Source of the DNA: Metallyticus violacea
Taxonomy: Eukaryota; Arthropoda; Insecta; Mantodea; Metallyticidae
DNA: 64,000 bases
Assembly: GCA_030762175.1 (NCBI GenBank)
Contig: CM060843.1
Coordinates: forward strand, 33,119,001-33,183,000
Reading direction: 5' to 3'
Under the pieces are notes generated by a model. That model did no database searches, was not told where the DNA came from, and saw only the letters and a program-made list of their open reading frames with translations. Below are positions 13,913 to 27,870 of this stretch, piece after piece. The stretch's first letter is position 1. Each line of letters begins with the position of its first letter. The position numbers and the translations under genes were made by a program.

Positions 13913-15730
13913 TATAAACTAAACTATGAACTTAAGTATAAAGTAAACTAAACTAAACTATAAACTAAAACTAAACTAAACTAAACTAAACTATCCTAAC
14001 CACACCTAACCGAAACTAAACTAAACTAAACTAAACTAACCTAACATAAACTAAACTAAACTAAAATATAAAATAAACTAAACTATAATATAAACTATAA
14101 ATTAAACTAAATTTAATTAAACTATAAATTAAATAAACTAAATTAAACTAAACTAAACTAAATTAACCTAACCAAACCTAACCTAACTTAACGTAAACTA
14201 AACTAAACGAATCTAAACTAAACTAAGTTGAACTAAACTAAACTAAACTATACTAAACCATAAACTAAACTAAACTATAAACTTAACTATATACTAAACT
14301 AAACTAAACTAAATTAACGAAACTATAAATTAAATTAAAATTAGCTAAACTAACCTAACCTAACCTAACCTAACCAAACTAAACCTAACCTAACCTAAAC
14401 TAAACTAAACTAAACGAAACTAAACTAAACTAACCTAACCTAAACTAAACTAAACTAAACTCACCTAACATAACTTAAGCTAACCTAACCTAAACTAAAC
14501 TAAAGTAAACTAAACTAACCTAACCTAACCTAACGTAAACTAAACTAAACTAAACTAAGCTAACCTAACCTTAACTAAACTAATCTAAACGCAACAGAAC
14601 GATTCTAAACCAAACCAAACGAAACTAAACTAAACCATAAACTATACTATAAACTAAATTAAACTAAATTATAAACTAAGCTAAACTATAAATAAACTAA
14701 ACTAAACTGAACTAAACTAAATTAACATAACTTCACCTAACCTAAATTACCCTAAACTAAACTAAAATTACGTAACCTAACCTAAAGTAAACTATACCAA
14801 TCTAAACAAACTAACTAAGCTTAACTAAAACCTAAACTAAACTAAACTAAATTCACTAAACTAAACTAAACTAAACTATACTAAACTAAACTAACCTAAC
14901 CTAACCTTACCTAACCTAAACTAAATTTAACTAAACTAAACAATAAACTAAATTAAACTAAACCATAAACTAAATTATAATCTAACTAAATTAAATTTAA
15001 CTAACCTAACCTAACCTAACCTAAACTAACCTAAAATAAACTAAACTAACCTAACCTAACCTAACCTAACCTAACCAAACTAAACCTAACCTAACATAAA
15101 CTAAACTGAACTAAACGAAACTAGACTAAACTAACCTGAACTAAACTAAACTAAACTACTAAACTAAAATAAACTCACCTAATATAACCTAAGCTAACCT
15201 AACCTAAACTAAACTAAAGTAAACTAAACTAACCTAACCCATCTGAACCAAAATTAAACTAAACTATACTAAGCTAACCTAACCTAAACTAAACTAAACT
15301 AAAACAAACAGAACTAAACTAAACCAAACCAAACTAAACTAAACTAAACCATAAACTAAACTATAAACTAAACTAAACTATATTAAAAATTAAACTATAT
15401 ACTAAACTAAACTAAACTAAATTAAAATAAATTAAACAAAACTAAATTAAACAAAACTAAACTATACTGAACCAAACTAAACTGAACTATAAACTAAATT
15501 ATAAACTAAACGAGTCAAATCTAAACTAAACTAAACTAAACTACACTAACCTAACATAACCTAACCTAACCTAAACTAAACTAAACTAAATTAAACTCAC
15601 CTAACCTAACCTAAACTAAACTAAACTAAATTCAATTAACCTAACCTAATATAAACTGAACTTAACTAAACTAAACTACACTAACCAAACCTAACATAAC
15701 CTAACCTAACCTAACCTAAACTAAACTTAA
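13913..15730 (+). repeat. Module set E, near-copy of the window's first 1.8 kb
   Basis: This aligns with 1-1,815 at a constant offset of 13,912. It includes the variant CTATAATATAAAC, which elsewhere occurs only in the first copy and in the 63.5-kb copy. CAGAACGATTC is at 14,595. It ends abruptly: at about 15,730, after AAACTTAAGTAAACTAAAC, the sequence does not continue as at 1,815 but jumps to the order found at 5,165. The relative at 54,393 has offset 40,480. Confidence 0.85.
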
Positions 15731-15917
15731 GTAAACTAAACTAACCTAACCTAACCTAACGTAAACTAAACTAAACTAAACTAAGCTAACCTAACCTAAA
15801 CTAAACTAAACTAAACGAAACAGAACGATTCTAAACCAAACCAAACGAAACTAAACTAAACCATAAACTATACTATAAACTAAATTAAACTAAATTATAA
15901 ACTAAGCTAAACTATAC

Positions 15918-15948
<31 letters not shown>

Positions 15949-18655
15949 TAACATAACTTCACCTAACCTAACCTAAACTAAACTAAAATTACGTAACCTA
16001 CCTAAAGTAAACTATACTAATCTAAACAAACTAACTAAGCTTAACTAAAACCTAAACTAAACTAAACTAAATTCACTAAACTAAACTAAACTAAACTATA
16101 CTAAACTAAACTAACCTAACCTAACCTTACCTAACCTAAACTAAATTTAACTAAACTAAACAATAAACTAAATTAAACTAAACTATAAACTAAATTATAA
16201 TCTAACTAAATTAAATTTAACTAACCTAACCTAACCTAAACTAACCTAAAATAAACTAAACTAACCTAACCTAACCTAACCAAACTAAACCTAACCTAAC
16301 ATAAACTAAACTAAACTAAACGAAACTAGACTAAACTAACCTAAACTAAACTAAACTAAATTACTAAACTAAATTAAACTCACCTAACATAACCTAAGCT
16401 AACCTAACCTAAACTAAACTAAAGTAAACTAAACTAACCTAACCCATCCTAACCTAAATTAAACTAAACTATACTAAGCTAACCTAACCTAAACTAAACT
16501 AAACTAAAACAAACAGAACTAAACTAAACCAAACCAAACTAAACTAAACTAAACCATAAACTAAACTATAAACTAAACTAAACTATATTAAAAATTAAAC
16601 TATATACTAAACTAAACTAAACTAAATTAAAATAAATTAAACAAAACTAAATTAAACAAAACTAAACTATACTGAACCAAACTAAACTGAACTATAAACT
16701 AAATTATAAACTAAACGAGTCAAATCTAACCTAAACTAAACTAAACTAAATTAAACTCACCTAACCTAACCTAAACTAAACTAAACTAAATTCAATTAAC
16801 CTAACCTAATATAAACTGAACTTAACTAAACTAAACTACACTAACCAAACCTAACATAACCTAACCTAACCTAACCTAAACTAAACTTAAGTAAACTAAA
16901 CTAAACTAATCTGAACTAAACTAATTTAAACTATAAACTAAACTATAAACTAAACTAAACTAAAATAAACTAAACTAAACTATCCTAACCTAACCTAACC
17001 TAAACTAAACTAATCTAACCTAACCTAACCTAATCTAAACTACACTAAACTAAACTAAATTATAAACTAAACTAAACTATAAATAAACTAAAATTATCTA
17101 AACTAAACTAAACTATGCTAAACTAAAGTAACCTGACTTAACCTAACCTAACCTAAACTAAAATAAATTAACCTAACCTAACGTAACGTAAAGTAAACTA
17201 ATCCAAAATAAACTAACTAAGCTAATCTAAACTAAACTACACTAAACTAAACTATACTAAACTATATACTTAACTATAAACTAATCTAAACTAATTAATA
17301 AACTTAACTATAAACTAAACTAAACATAACTAAACTAAACTAAACTAAACTAACTTAACCTAACATAACCTAACGTAACCGAACCTAACCTAAACGAAAC
17401 GAAACTAAACTAAACTAAACTACACTATAAACTAAAGTAAACTATAAACTAAACTATAAACTATACTAAACTATAAACTGAACTAAACTAAACTAAAGTA
17501 AAATAACCTAAACTAACCTAACCTAAGCTAAACTAAGCTAAACTAAACTAAAGTAACATAACCTAACCTAACCTAACCTAAACTAACATAAACTAAACTA
17601 AACTAAACTAAACTAACCTAACATAACCTAACCTAAATAACCTAATCTAAATTAAACTAAACTAACCCATGCTCATCTAACCTAAACTAAACTAAAATAA
17701 ACCAAACTAAACTAAACTAAACTAACCTAACCCAACCTAAACTAAACCAAGCTAAACTAAACTAAACTAAACTATAAACTAAACAAAACTTAACTAAACT
17801 AAACTAAACCAAAATACGCTAACCTAACCTAACCTAAACTAACCTAACCTAACCTAAACAAAACTAAACAAAACTAAAGTAAAGTAAACTAAACTAATCT
17901 AAACTAACCTAACCTAACCTAACGTAACCTAACCTAAACTAAACTATAAACTTAAGTAAACTACCCTAACCAAACCTAATCTAAACTAAAATAAACTAAA
18001 CTAATCTAACCTACCCTAAACTAAACTAAACTATACTATACTATAAACTAAACTAAACTAAACTATATGCTAAATTAAACTAAAGTATAAATTAACTAAA
18101 CTAAACTAAACTTAACTAAAGTAACCTAACCTAACCTAACCTAACCTAAACTAAACTAAATTAACCTAACCTAAGCTAACCTGAGCTAAACTATACTAAA
18201 CTAAACTAAATTAAACTAAACAAAAGTATAAACTTAACCATAAACTAAACTAAACTAAACTATAAACTAAACTAAACTAAACTTAATTGTACAGTAAAGA
18301 AAATTTAATTAAACTAAATTAAAATAAACTCAACTAAACTGAACTATAAACTCAACTAAACAAATCCAAACTATAAACTATACTAAACTAAAGTAAACTA
18401 ACCTAAACTAACCTGACATATCCTAAACTGAACTAAACTAAAATAAACTAAACTAAACTATAAATTAACCATAAACTAAACTAAACTATAAACTAAACTA
18501 AACTAAATTAAAAATTAAACTATATACTAAACTAAACTAAACTAAATTAAAATAAATTAAACAAAACTAAATTAAACAAAACTAAACTATACTAAACCAA
18601 ACTAAACTGAACTATAAACTAAATTATAAACTAAACGAGTCAAATCTAAACTAAA
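15731..18655 (+). repeat. Module set F, near-copy of 5,165-8,080
   Basis: CAGAACGATTC at 15,831 and landmark B at 18,285 align with 5,262 and 7,725 (offset 10,569 to 10,560). Variants such as CCCATGCTCATC near 17,665 and AATTACTAAAC near 16,360 are shared. The left edge is the hybrid junction at about 15,730. The set recurs with offset about 39,260 at 55,600-57,850, where a 65-base segment is missing. Confidence 0.85.
18285..18310 (+). repeat. Landmark B, copy 2
   Basis: Identical by eye to the copy at 7,725 and followed by the same AAATTAAAATAAACTC. It anchors the 10,560-base offset between the two blocks. Confidence 0.85.
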
Positions 18656-20278
18656 CTAAACTACACTAACCTAACCTAACATAACCTAACATACCCTAAC
18701 ATAACCTAACCTAACCTAACCTAACCTAAACTAAACTAAACTAAACTATCCTAACCTAACCTAACCTAAACTAAACTAAACTAATATAACCTAACCTAAC
18801 CTAATCTAAACTACACTAAACTAAACTAAATTAAACTTAACTAAACTAAAGTAACCTAACTTCACCTAACCTAACCTAACCTAACCTAAATAAAACTAAA
18901 CTTACCTAACCTAACCTAACGTAAACTATACTAATCTAAACTAAACTAACTAAGCTTAAATAAACTAAACTAAACAGAACTAAACTATCCTAACCTAAAT
19001 TAAATTAATCTAACCTAACCTAAACTAACCGAAAATAAACTAAACTAAACTGTAAACTAAACTATAAATTAAACTAAACTTAACTATAAATTATCTAAAC
19101 CAAACTAAACTATGCTAAACTAAAGTAACCTGACTTAACCTAACCTAACCTAAACTAAAATAAATTAACCTAACCTAACGTAACGTAAAGTAAACTAATC
19201 CAAAATAAACTAACTACGCTAATCTAAACTAAACTACACTAAACTAAACTATACTAAAATATATACTTAACTATAAATTAAACTAAACTAATTAATAAAC
19301 TAAACTATAAACTAAACTAAACATAACTAAACTAAACTAAACTAAACTAACTTAACCTAACATAACCTAACGTAACCGAGCCTAACCTAAACGAAACGAA
19401 ACTAAACTAAACTAAACTACACTATAAACTAAAGTAAACTATAAACTAAACTATAAATTATACTAAACTATAAACTAAACTAAACTAAACTAAACTAAAG
19501 TAAAATAACCTAAACTAACCTAACCTAAGCTAAACTAAGCTAAACTAAACTAAACTAACATAACCTGACCTAACCTAACCTAAACTAACATAAACTAAAC
19601 TAAACTAACCTAACATAACCTAACCTAAATAATCTAATCTAAATGAAACTAAAATAACCTATGCTCACCTAACCTAAACTAAACTAAAATAAACCAAACT
19701 AAACTAAACTAAACTAACCTAACCCAACCTAAACTAAACCAAGCTAAACTAAACTAAACTAAACTATAAACCAAACAAAACTTAACTAAAATAAACTAAA
19801 CCAAACTAAGCTAACCTAACCTAACCTAAACTAAACTAACCTAACCTAAACAAAACTAAACAAAACTAAAGTAAAGTAAACTAAACTAATCTAAACGAAA
19901 CTAACCTAAACTAACCTAACCTAACCTAACGTAACCTAACCTAAACGAAACGAAACTATACTAAACTAAACTACACTATAAACTAAATTAAACTATAAAC
20001 TAAACTATAAACTATACCAAACTATAAACTAAACTAAACTACACTAAAGTAAAATAACCTAAACTAACCTAACCTAAGCTAAACTAAGCTAAACTAATCT
20101 AAACTAACATAACCTAACCTAACATAACCTAAACTAACATAAACTAAAGTAAACTAAACTAACCTAACCTAAATAACCTAATCTAAATTAAACTAAACTA
20201 ACCTATGCTCACCTAACCTAAACTAAACTAAAATAAACCAAACAAAACTAAACTAATCTAAAATAGCCTAAACTAAAC
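18656..20278 (+). repeat. Module set G, matches 57,860-59,472
   Basis: A run of ACATAACCTAAC variants opens the set, followed by the common order found in block A. The variant AACTACGCTAATC (19,211) is shared only with 58,401. Its right end returns to landmark A (AATAGCC near 20,261, TATGAACTTAAG at 20,291). The offset to the second copy is 39,194 to 39,200. An AAGCTT variant is at 18,952. Satellite only. Confidence 0.8.
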
Positions 20279-21600
20279 TATAAACTAAACTATGAACTTA
20301 AGTATAAAATAAACTAAACTAAACTATAAACTAAAACTAAACTAAACTAAACTATCCTAACCACACCTAACCGAAACTAAACTAAACTAAACTAAACTAA
20401 CCTAACAAAAACTAAACTAAACTAAAATATAAAATAAACTAAACTATAATCTAAACTATAAACTAAATTTAACTAAACTATAAATTAAATAAACTAAATT
20501 AAACTAAACTAAGCTAAATTAACCTAACCAAACCTAACCTAACTTAACCTAAACTAAACTAAACGAATCTAAACTAAACTAAGTTAAACTAAACTAAACT
20601 AAACTATACTAAACCATAAACTAAACTAAACTATAAACTTAACTATACACTAAACTAAACTAAACTAAATTAACGAAACTATAAACTAAACTAAAATTAG
20701 CTAAACTAAACTAACCTAACCTAACCTAACCAAACTAAACCTAACCTAACCTAAACTAAACTAAACTAAACGAAACTAAACTAAACCAACCTAACCTAAA
20801 CTAAACTAAACTGCCGTAACCTAAACTAACCTAACCTAATCAAACCTATGCTAAACTAACCTAACCTAACATAACCTAACCTAACCTAAACTAAATTAAT
20901 CTAAACTAAACTAATTTAAACTGTAAACTTAACTATAAACAAAACTAAACTAAAATAAACTAAACTATTCTCACCTAACCTAACCTAAACTAAACTAAAC
21001 TAATCTAACCTAACTTAACCTAACCTAAACTACACTAAACTAAATTAATTATAAACTAAACTAAACTGTAAATAAACTAAAATAAACTAAACTAAACTAA
21101 AGTAACATAACTTCACCTAACCTAACCTAAACTAAACTAAACTAAAATTACCTAACCTAACCTAACCTAAAGTAAACTATACTAATCTAAACTAAACTAA
21201 CTAAGCTTAACTAAAACCTAAACTAAACTAAATTCACTAAACTAAACTAAACTAAACTATACTAAACTAAACTAACCTAACCTAACCTTACCTAACCTAA
21301 ACTAAACTTAACTAAACTAAACAATAAACTAACCTAAACTAAACTATAAACTAAATTATAATCTAACAAAATTAAATTTAACTAACCTTACCTTACCTAA
21401 CCTAAACTAACCTAAAATAAACTAAACTAACCTAACCTAACCTAACCTAACCAAACTAAACCTAACCATACCTAAACTAAACTACACTAAACGAAACTAA
21501 ACTAAACTAAACTAACCTAACCTAAACTAAACTAAACTACTAAACTAAAATAAACTCACCTAACATAACCTAAGCTAACCTAACCTAAACTAAACTAAAC
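20279..21600 (+). repeat. Module set H with landmark A form AAGTATAAAATAAAC
   Basis: Landmark A here has AAGTATAAAATAAAC, not AAGTATAAAGTAAAC. That sub-form is shared with 24,837, 28,210, 39,042, 39,812 and 59,487. The variant CTGCCGTAACC at 20,811 occurs otherwise only at 60,015. At about 21,600 the order breaks: the second copy (60,780 onward) continues for roughly 0.55 kb more before reaching the order seen here, so this copy lacks that segment. Confidence 0.8.
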
Positions 21601-22560
21601 TAATCTAAACTAAACTAATTTAAACTATAAACTAAACTATAAACTAAACTAAACTAAAATAAAATAAACTAAACTAAACTATCGTAACCTAACCTAACCT
21701 AAACTAAACTAAACTAATCTAACCTAACCTAACCTAATCTAAACTACACTAAACTAAACTAAATTAAACTTAACAAAACTAAAGTAACCTAACTTCACCT
21801 AACCTAACCTAACCTAAACAAAACTAAACTTACCTAACCTAACCTAACCTAACCTAAACTATACTAATCTAAACTAAACTAACTAAGCTTAAATAAACTA
21901 AACTAAACTGAACTAAACTATCCTAACCTAAATTAAATTAATCTAACCTAACCTAAACTAACCGAAACTAAACTAAACTAAACTGTAAACTGAACTATAA
22001 ACTAAATTATAAACTAAACGAGTCAAATCTAAACTAAACTAAACTACACAACACTAATCTAACCTAACATAACCTAACCTAACCTAACCTAACCTAACCT
22101 AAACTAAACTAAACTAAATTAAACTCACCTAACCTAACCTAAACTAAACTAAACTAAATTAAATTAACCTAACCTAATATAAACTGAACTTAACTAAACT
22201 AAACTACACTAACCAAACCTAACATAACCTAACCTAACCTAACCTAACCTAAACTAAACTTAAGTAAACTAAACTAAACTAAACTAATCTGAACTAAACT
22301 AATTTAAACTATAAACTAAAGTATAAACTAAACTAAACTAAACTAAAATAAACTAAACTAAACTATCGTAACCTAACCTAACTTAAACTAAACTAAACTA
22401 ATCTAACCTAACCTAACCTAATCTAAACCACACTAAACTAAACTAAATTATAAACTAAACTAAACTATAAATAAACTAAAATAAACTAAACTAAATTAAA
22501 CTTAACTAAACTAAAGTAACCTAACTTCACCTAACCTAACCTAACCTAACCTAAACAAAA
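21601..22560 (+). repeat. Spliced module H2 between two junctions
   Basis: Bases 21,601-21,990 align with 61,351-61,735 (TTAAACTATA at 21,620 and 61,371). At about 21,990-22,000, after ACCGAAAC and ACTGTAAACT, the order switches to the AACGAGTCAAATC stretch (22,016). In the second copy the switch leads to the AACGAGTAAAATC form. The block ends at about 22,560, where the segment duplicated at 36,711 begins. No feature other than repeats. Confidence 0.7.
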
Positions 22561-23135
22561 CTATAAACTAAACTAAACTAAACTAAACTAAAGTAAAATA
22601 ACCTAAACTAACCTAACCTAAGCTAAACTAAGCTAAACTAAACTAGACTAACATAACCTAACCTAACCTAAACTAACATAAACTAAACTAAACTAAACTA
22701 AACTAACCTAACCTAACCTAACCTAACCTAAACTAAACTAAACTAAAACTGAAACTAAAGTAAACTAAAATAAAGTATGAACTAAACTAAACTGAACTAT
22801 AAACTAAATTATAAACTAAACTTAACTAAACTAAACTGTAAACTAAACAAAACTTAACTAAACTTAACTATACTAAACTAAACTAAACTAAGCTAACCTA
22901 AACTAACTTAATGTAACCTAATCTAACCTAACCGAAACTAAACTAAACTAAACTAATCTAACCTAATCTAACTTAAACTAATCTAACCTAAACTGAACTA
23001 TAAACTAAAGTAAACTATATACTGATTTATAAATTAAACTTAACTAAATTAAACCATAAATTATCTAAACTAAACTAAACTAAGCTAAAGTAACCTAACT
23101 TAACCTAACCTAATCTAATTAAACTAAACTAAACG

Positions 23136-23190
23136 AACCTAACTTACGTTAGCTTACGTTAAGTTAGGTTTAACCTAACGTAACGTAAGC
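23136..23190. repeat. Polarity-flipped hairpin 1
   Basis: The left arm CTTACGTTAAGTTAGGTT (23,153-23,170), a single T, and the right arm AACCTAACGTAACGTAAG (23,172-23,189) pair with one mismatch out of 18. A second possible pairing joins AACCTAACTT (23,136-23,145) with AAGTTAGGTT (23,161-23,170). The segment reads TTAGG on the + strand, opposite to the array. The right arm is ordinary module sequence (AACGTAACGTAA is common), so the left arm looks like an inverted copy of its neighbour. Confidence 0.92.
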
Positions 23191-26100
23191 AATACTAATC
23201 TAAAATAAACAAACTAAGCTAAACTAAACTAAACTAAACTAAACTATATACTTAACTATAAACTAAACTAATAAATAAAGTAATATAAACTAAACTATAA
23301 ACTAAACTAAACTTAACTAAACTAGACTAAACTAAACTAAACTAAACTAACATAAGCTAACATAACAACGTAACCGAACCTAACCTAAACTAAACTAAAC
23401 TAAGCTAATCCAACCTAACCTAACCTAACATAACCTAAACGAAACTAAACTAAACTAAACTATAAACTACACTACAAACTGAACTAAACTATAAACTAAA
23501 CTGTAAACTATACTGAACTATTAACTAAAATAAATTAACTAAACTATACTAACCTAAAATTACCTAACCTAACCTAAATAGAATTAAACTAAACTAACCT
23601 AACCTAACCAAACCTAAACGAAACTAAACTAAACTAAATAAAACATAATTAAACTAAACTAAACTAAACCATAAACAAAATTATTAACTAAAGTAAACGA
23701 AAGTATAAACTAAACTTTAAACTAAAATAAACTAAACTAAACTAAACTATAAACTAAAGTAAACTAAACTAAACTATAAATTTAACTAAACTTAACTTAA
23801 CTAAACTAAACTTAACTAACCTTACCTAACTTAATCTAACCTAAACCAAACTAAACTAAACTAAAATAAATTAAACAAAACTAAACTAAAGCAAACTAAA
23901 CAATAAACTAAACTAAACTTAACTAAACTAAACTATAAAATAAACTATAAAATAAACTAAATAAACTAAACTAAACTAAACAATACTAAATTAACCTAAC
24001 CTAACCTATTCTAAACTAAAATAAACTATACTAAACTAATCCAAAATAGCCTAAACTAAACTATAAACTAGATTATAAACTAAACGATAAACTTAAGTAT
24101 TCACAAAACTAAAATAAACTATAAATTAAAAATAAACTAAACTAAACTAAACTATTCTAACCCAAACTAACTTAACCTAAAAAAAACTAAACTAAACTAA
24201 CCTAACCTAAACTAAACAAAACTATAATCTAAACTATAAACTAAACTAAATTTAACTAAACTATAAATTAACTACACTAAATTAAAATAAAATGAACTAA
24301 ACTAACCTAACCAAGCCTAACCTAACCTAAACAAAACTAAACTAAACTAACTTAACCCAATCTAACCTAACCTTATTTACCCTAAACTAAACGAAACTAA
24401 ACTAAACTAAGCAAAAACTAAACTAAACAAAACTAAAATATACTAAACTATAAAATAAACTTTAAACTATACTAATCTATAAACCTAACTATACACTAAA
24501 TTAAACTAAAATAAATTACCGAAACTATAAACTAAACTAAACTTAGCTAAACTGAACTAAACTAAACTAACCTAAACAACCTAACCTGATCTAAACAAAA
24601 CTAAACTAAATTAAACTAATCTAAATTAAACAAAACTAAACTAAACTAAATTAAACAAAACTAAACTAAACTAAATTAAACTAAACCAAACTTAACTAAA
24701 CTAAACTATATTATAAACTAAATAAACAAAACTAAACTAAACTTTACTAAATTAACCTAAACAAACCTAACCTAAACTAAACCAAACTAAACTAAACTAA
24801 TCTAAAATAGCCTAAACTAAACTATAAACTAAACTATGAACTTAAGTATAAAATAAACTAAACTAAACTATAAACTAAAACTAAACTAAACTAAACTATC
24901 CTAACCACACCTAACCGAAACTAAACTAAACTAAACTAAACTAACCTAATATTAACTAAACTAAACTAAAATATAAAATAAAATAAACTATAATCTAAAC
25001 TATAAACTAAACTAAATTTAACTAAACTATAAATTAAATAAACTAAATTAAACTAAACTAAACTAAATTAACCTAACCTAACCTAACCTAACCTAACGTA
25101 AACTAAACTAAACTAAATTAAACTCACCTAACCTAACCTAAACTAAACTAAATTAAATTAACCTAACCTAATACAAACTGAACTTAACTAAACTAAACTA
25201 CACTAACCAAACCTAACATAACCTAACCTAACCTAACCTAAACTAAACTTAAGTAAACTAAACTAAACTAAACTAATCTGAACTAAACTAATTTGAACTA
25301 TAAACTAAACTAAACTAAAATGAACTAAACTAAACTATCCTAACCTAACCTAAACTAAACTAAACTAATCTAACCCAACCTAACCTAATCTAAACCACAC
25401 TAAACTAAACTAAATTATAAACTAAACTAAACTATAAATAAACTAAAATTATCTAAACTAAACTAAACTATGCTAAACTAAAGTAACCTGACTTAACCTA
25501 ACCTGACCTAAATTAAAATAAATTAACCTAACCTAACGTAACGTAAAGTAAACTAATCCAAAATAAACTAACTAAGCTAATCTAAACTAAACTACACTAA
25601 ACTAAACTATACTAAACTATATACTTAATTATAAACTAAACTAAACTAATTAATAAACTAAACTATAAACTAAACTAAACATAACTAAACTAAACTAAAC
25701 TAAACTAACTTAACCTAACATAACCTAACGTAACCGAACCTAACCTAAACGAAACGAAACTAAACTAAACTAAACTACAATATAAACTAAAGTAAACTAT
25801 AAACTAAACTATAAACTATACTAAACTATAAACTAAACTAAACTAAACTAAAGTAAAATAACCTAAACTAACCTAACCTAAGCTAAACTAAGCTAAACTA
25901 AACTAAACTAACATAACCTAACCTAACCTAACCTAAACTAACATAAACTAAACTAAACTAAACTAACTTTAACATAACCTAACCTAAATAACCTAATCTA
26001 AATTAAACTAAACTAACCTATGCTCACCTAACCTAAACTAAACTAAAATAAACCAAACTAAACTAAACTAAACTAACCTAACCCAACCTAAATTAAACCA

Positions 26101-26640
26101 AGGTAAACTAAACTAAACTAAATTATAAACTAAACAAAACTTAACTAAGCTAAACTAAACCAAAATACGCTAACCTAACCTAACCTAAACAAAACTAAAC
26201 AAAACTAAAGTAAAGTAAACTAAACTAATCTAAACTAAACTAACCTAACCTAACCTAACCTAACCTAACCTAACGTAACCTAACCTAAACTAAACTATAA
26301 ACTTAACTAAACTACCCTAACCAAATCTAACCTATACTAAAATAAACTAAACTAATCTAACCTACCCTAAACTAAACTAAACTAAACTATACTATACTAT
26401 AAACTAAACTAAACTAAACTATATGCTAAACTAAACTAAAGTATAAATTAACTAAACTAAACTAAACTAAAGTAACCAAACCTAACCTAACCTAACCTAA
26501 CCTAAACTAAACTAAATTAACCTAACCTAAGCTAACCTGAGCTAAACTATACTAAACTAAACTAAATTAAACTAAACAAGAGTATAAACTTAACCATAAA
26601 CTAAACTAAACTAAACTATAAACTAAACTAAACTAAACTA

Positions 26641-26666
26641 AATTGTACAGTAAAGAAAATTTAATT
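26641..26666 (+). repeat. Landmark B, copy 3
   Basis: Same core as the other copies, preceded by CTAAACTA where copies 1 and 2 have CTAAACTT. Paired with 41,606 in the second copy of this block. Confidence 0.85.
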
Positions 26667-27870
26667 AAACTAAATTAAAATAAACTCAACTAAACTGAAC
26701 TATAAACTAAACTAAACAAATCCAAACTATAAACTATACTAAACTAAAGTAAACTAACCTAAACTAACCTGACATATCCTAAACTGAACTAAACTAAAAT
26801 AAACTAAACTAAACTATAAATTAACCATAAACTAAACTAAACTATAAACTAAACTAAACTAAATTAAAAATTAAACTATATACTAAACTAAACTAAACTA
26901 AATTAAAATAAATTAAACAAAACTAAATTAAACAAAACTAAACTATACTAAACCAAACTAAACTGAACTATAAACTAAATTATAAACTAAACGGGTCAAA
27001 TCTAAACTAAACTAAACTACACTAACCTAACCTAACATAACCTAACATAACCTAACATAACCTAACCTAACCTAACCTAACCTAAACTAAACTAAACTAA
27101 ACTCACCTAACCTAACCTAAACTAAACTAAACCAAACTCACCTAACATAACCTAACCTAAACTAAACTAAACTAAACTAAACTAAACTAAACTAATTTAA
27201 ACTATAAACTAAACTATAAACTAAACTAAACTAAACTAAAATAAACTAAACTAAACTATCCTAACCTAACCTAACCTAAACTAAACTAAACTAATCTAAC
27301 CTAACCTAACCTAATCTAAACTACACTAAACTAAACTAAATTAAACTTAACTAAACTAAAGTAACCTAACTTCACCTAACCTAACCTAACCTAACCTAAA
27401 GAGAACTAAACTTATCTAACCTAACCTAACCTAACGTAAACTATACTAATCTAAACTAAACTAACTAAGCTTAACTAAACTAAACTAAACTGAACTAAAC
27501 TATCCCAACCTTAATTAAATTAATCTAACCTAACCTAAACTAACCGAAACTAAACTAAACTAAACTATAAATTATCTAAACTAAACTAAACTATGCTAAA
27601 CTAAAGTAACCTGACTTAACATAACCTAAACTAAAATAAATTAACCTAACCTAACGTAACGTAAAGTAAACTAATCCAAAATAAACTAACTAAGCTAATC
27701 TAAACTAAACTACACTAAACTAAACTATACTAAACTATATACTTAACTATAAACTAAACTAAACTAATTAATAAACTAAACTATAAACTAAACTAAACAT
27801 AACTAAACTAAACTAACTTTACCTAACATAACCTAACGTAACCGAACCTAACCTAAACGAAACGAAACTA

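Larger units (their letters stand above)
22561..27870 (+). repeat. Block I, duplicated at 36,711-42,808
   Basis: The offset to the second copy is 14,150 at the left edge, 14,155 at the hairpin, 14,205 at landmark A (24,837) and 14,965 at landmark B (26,641). The last jump comes from a 0.77-kb duplication in the other copy. The block includes a 48-base polarity-flipped hairpin (23,136-23,190), a diverged landmark A with TTCACAAAAC (24,041-24,105), landmark A proper at 24,801 and an internal splice at about 25,100. There CCTAACGTAAAC joins CTAAATTAAACTCACC, skipping about 1.4 kb of the usual module. Satellite throughout. Confidence 0.85.

Noticed and set aside
23141..23190. Rho-independent terminator or structured RNA at the hairpin
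   Set aside because: No gene upstream, no T-run after the stem, and the arms are plainly inverted satellite units.
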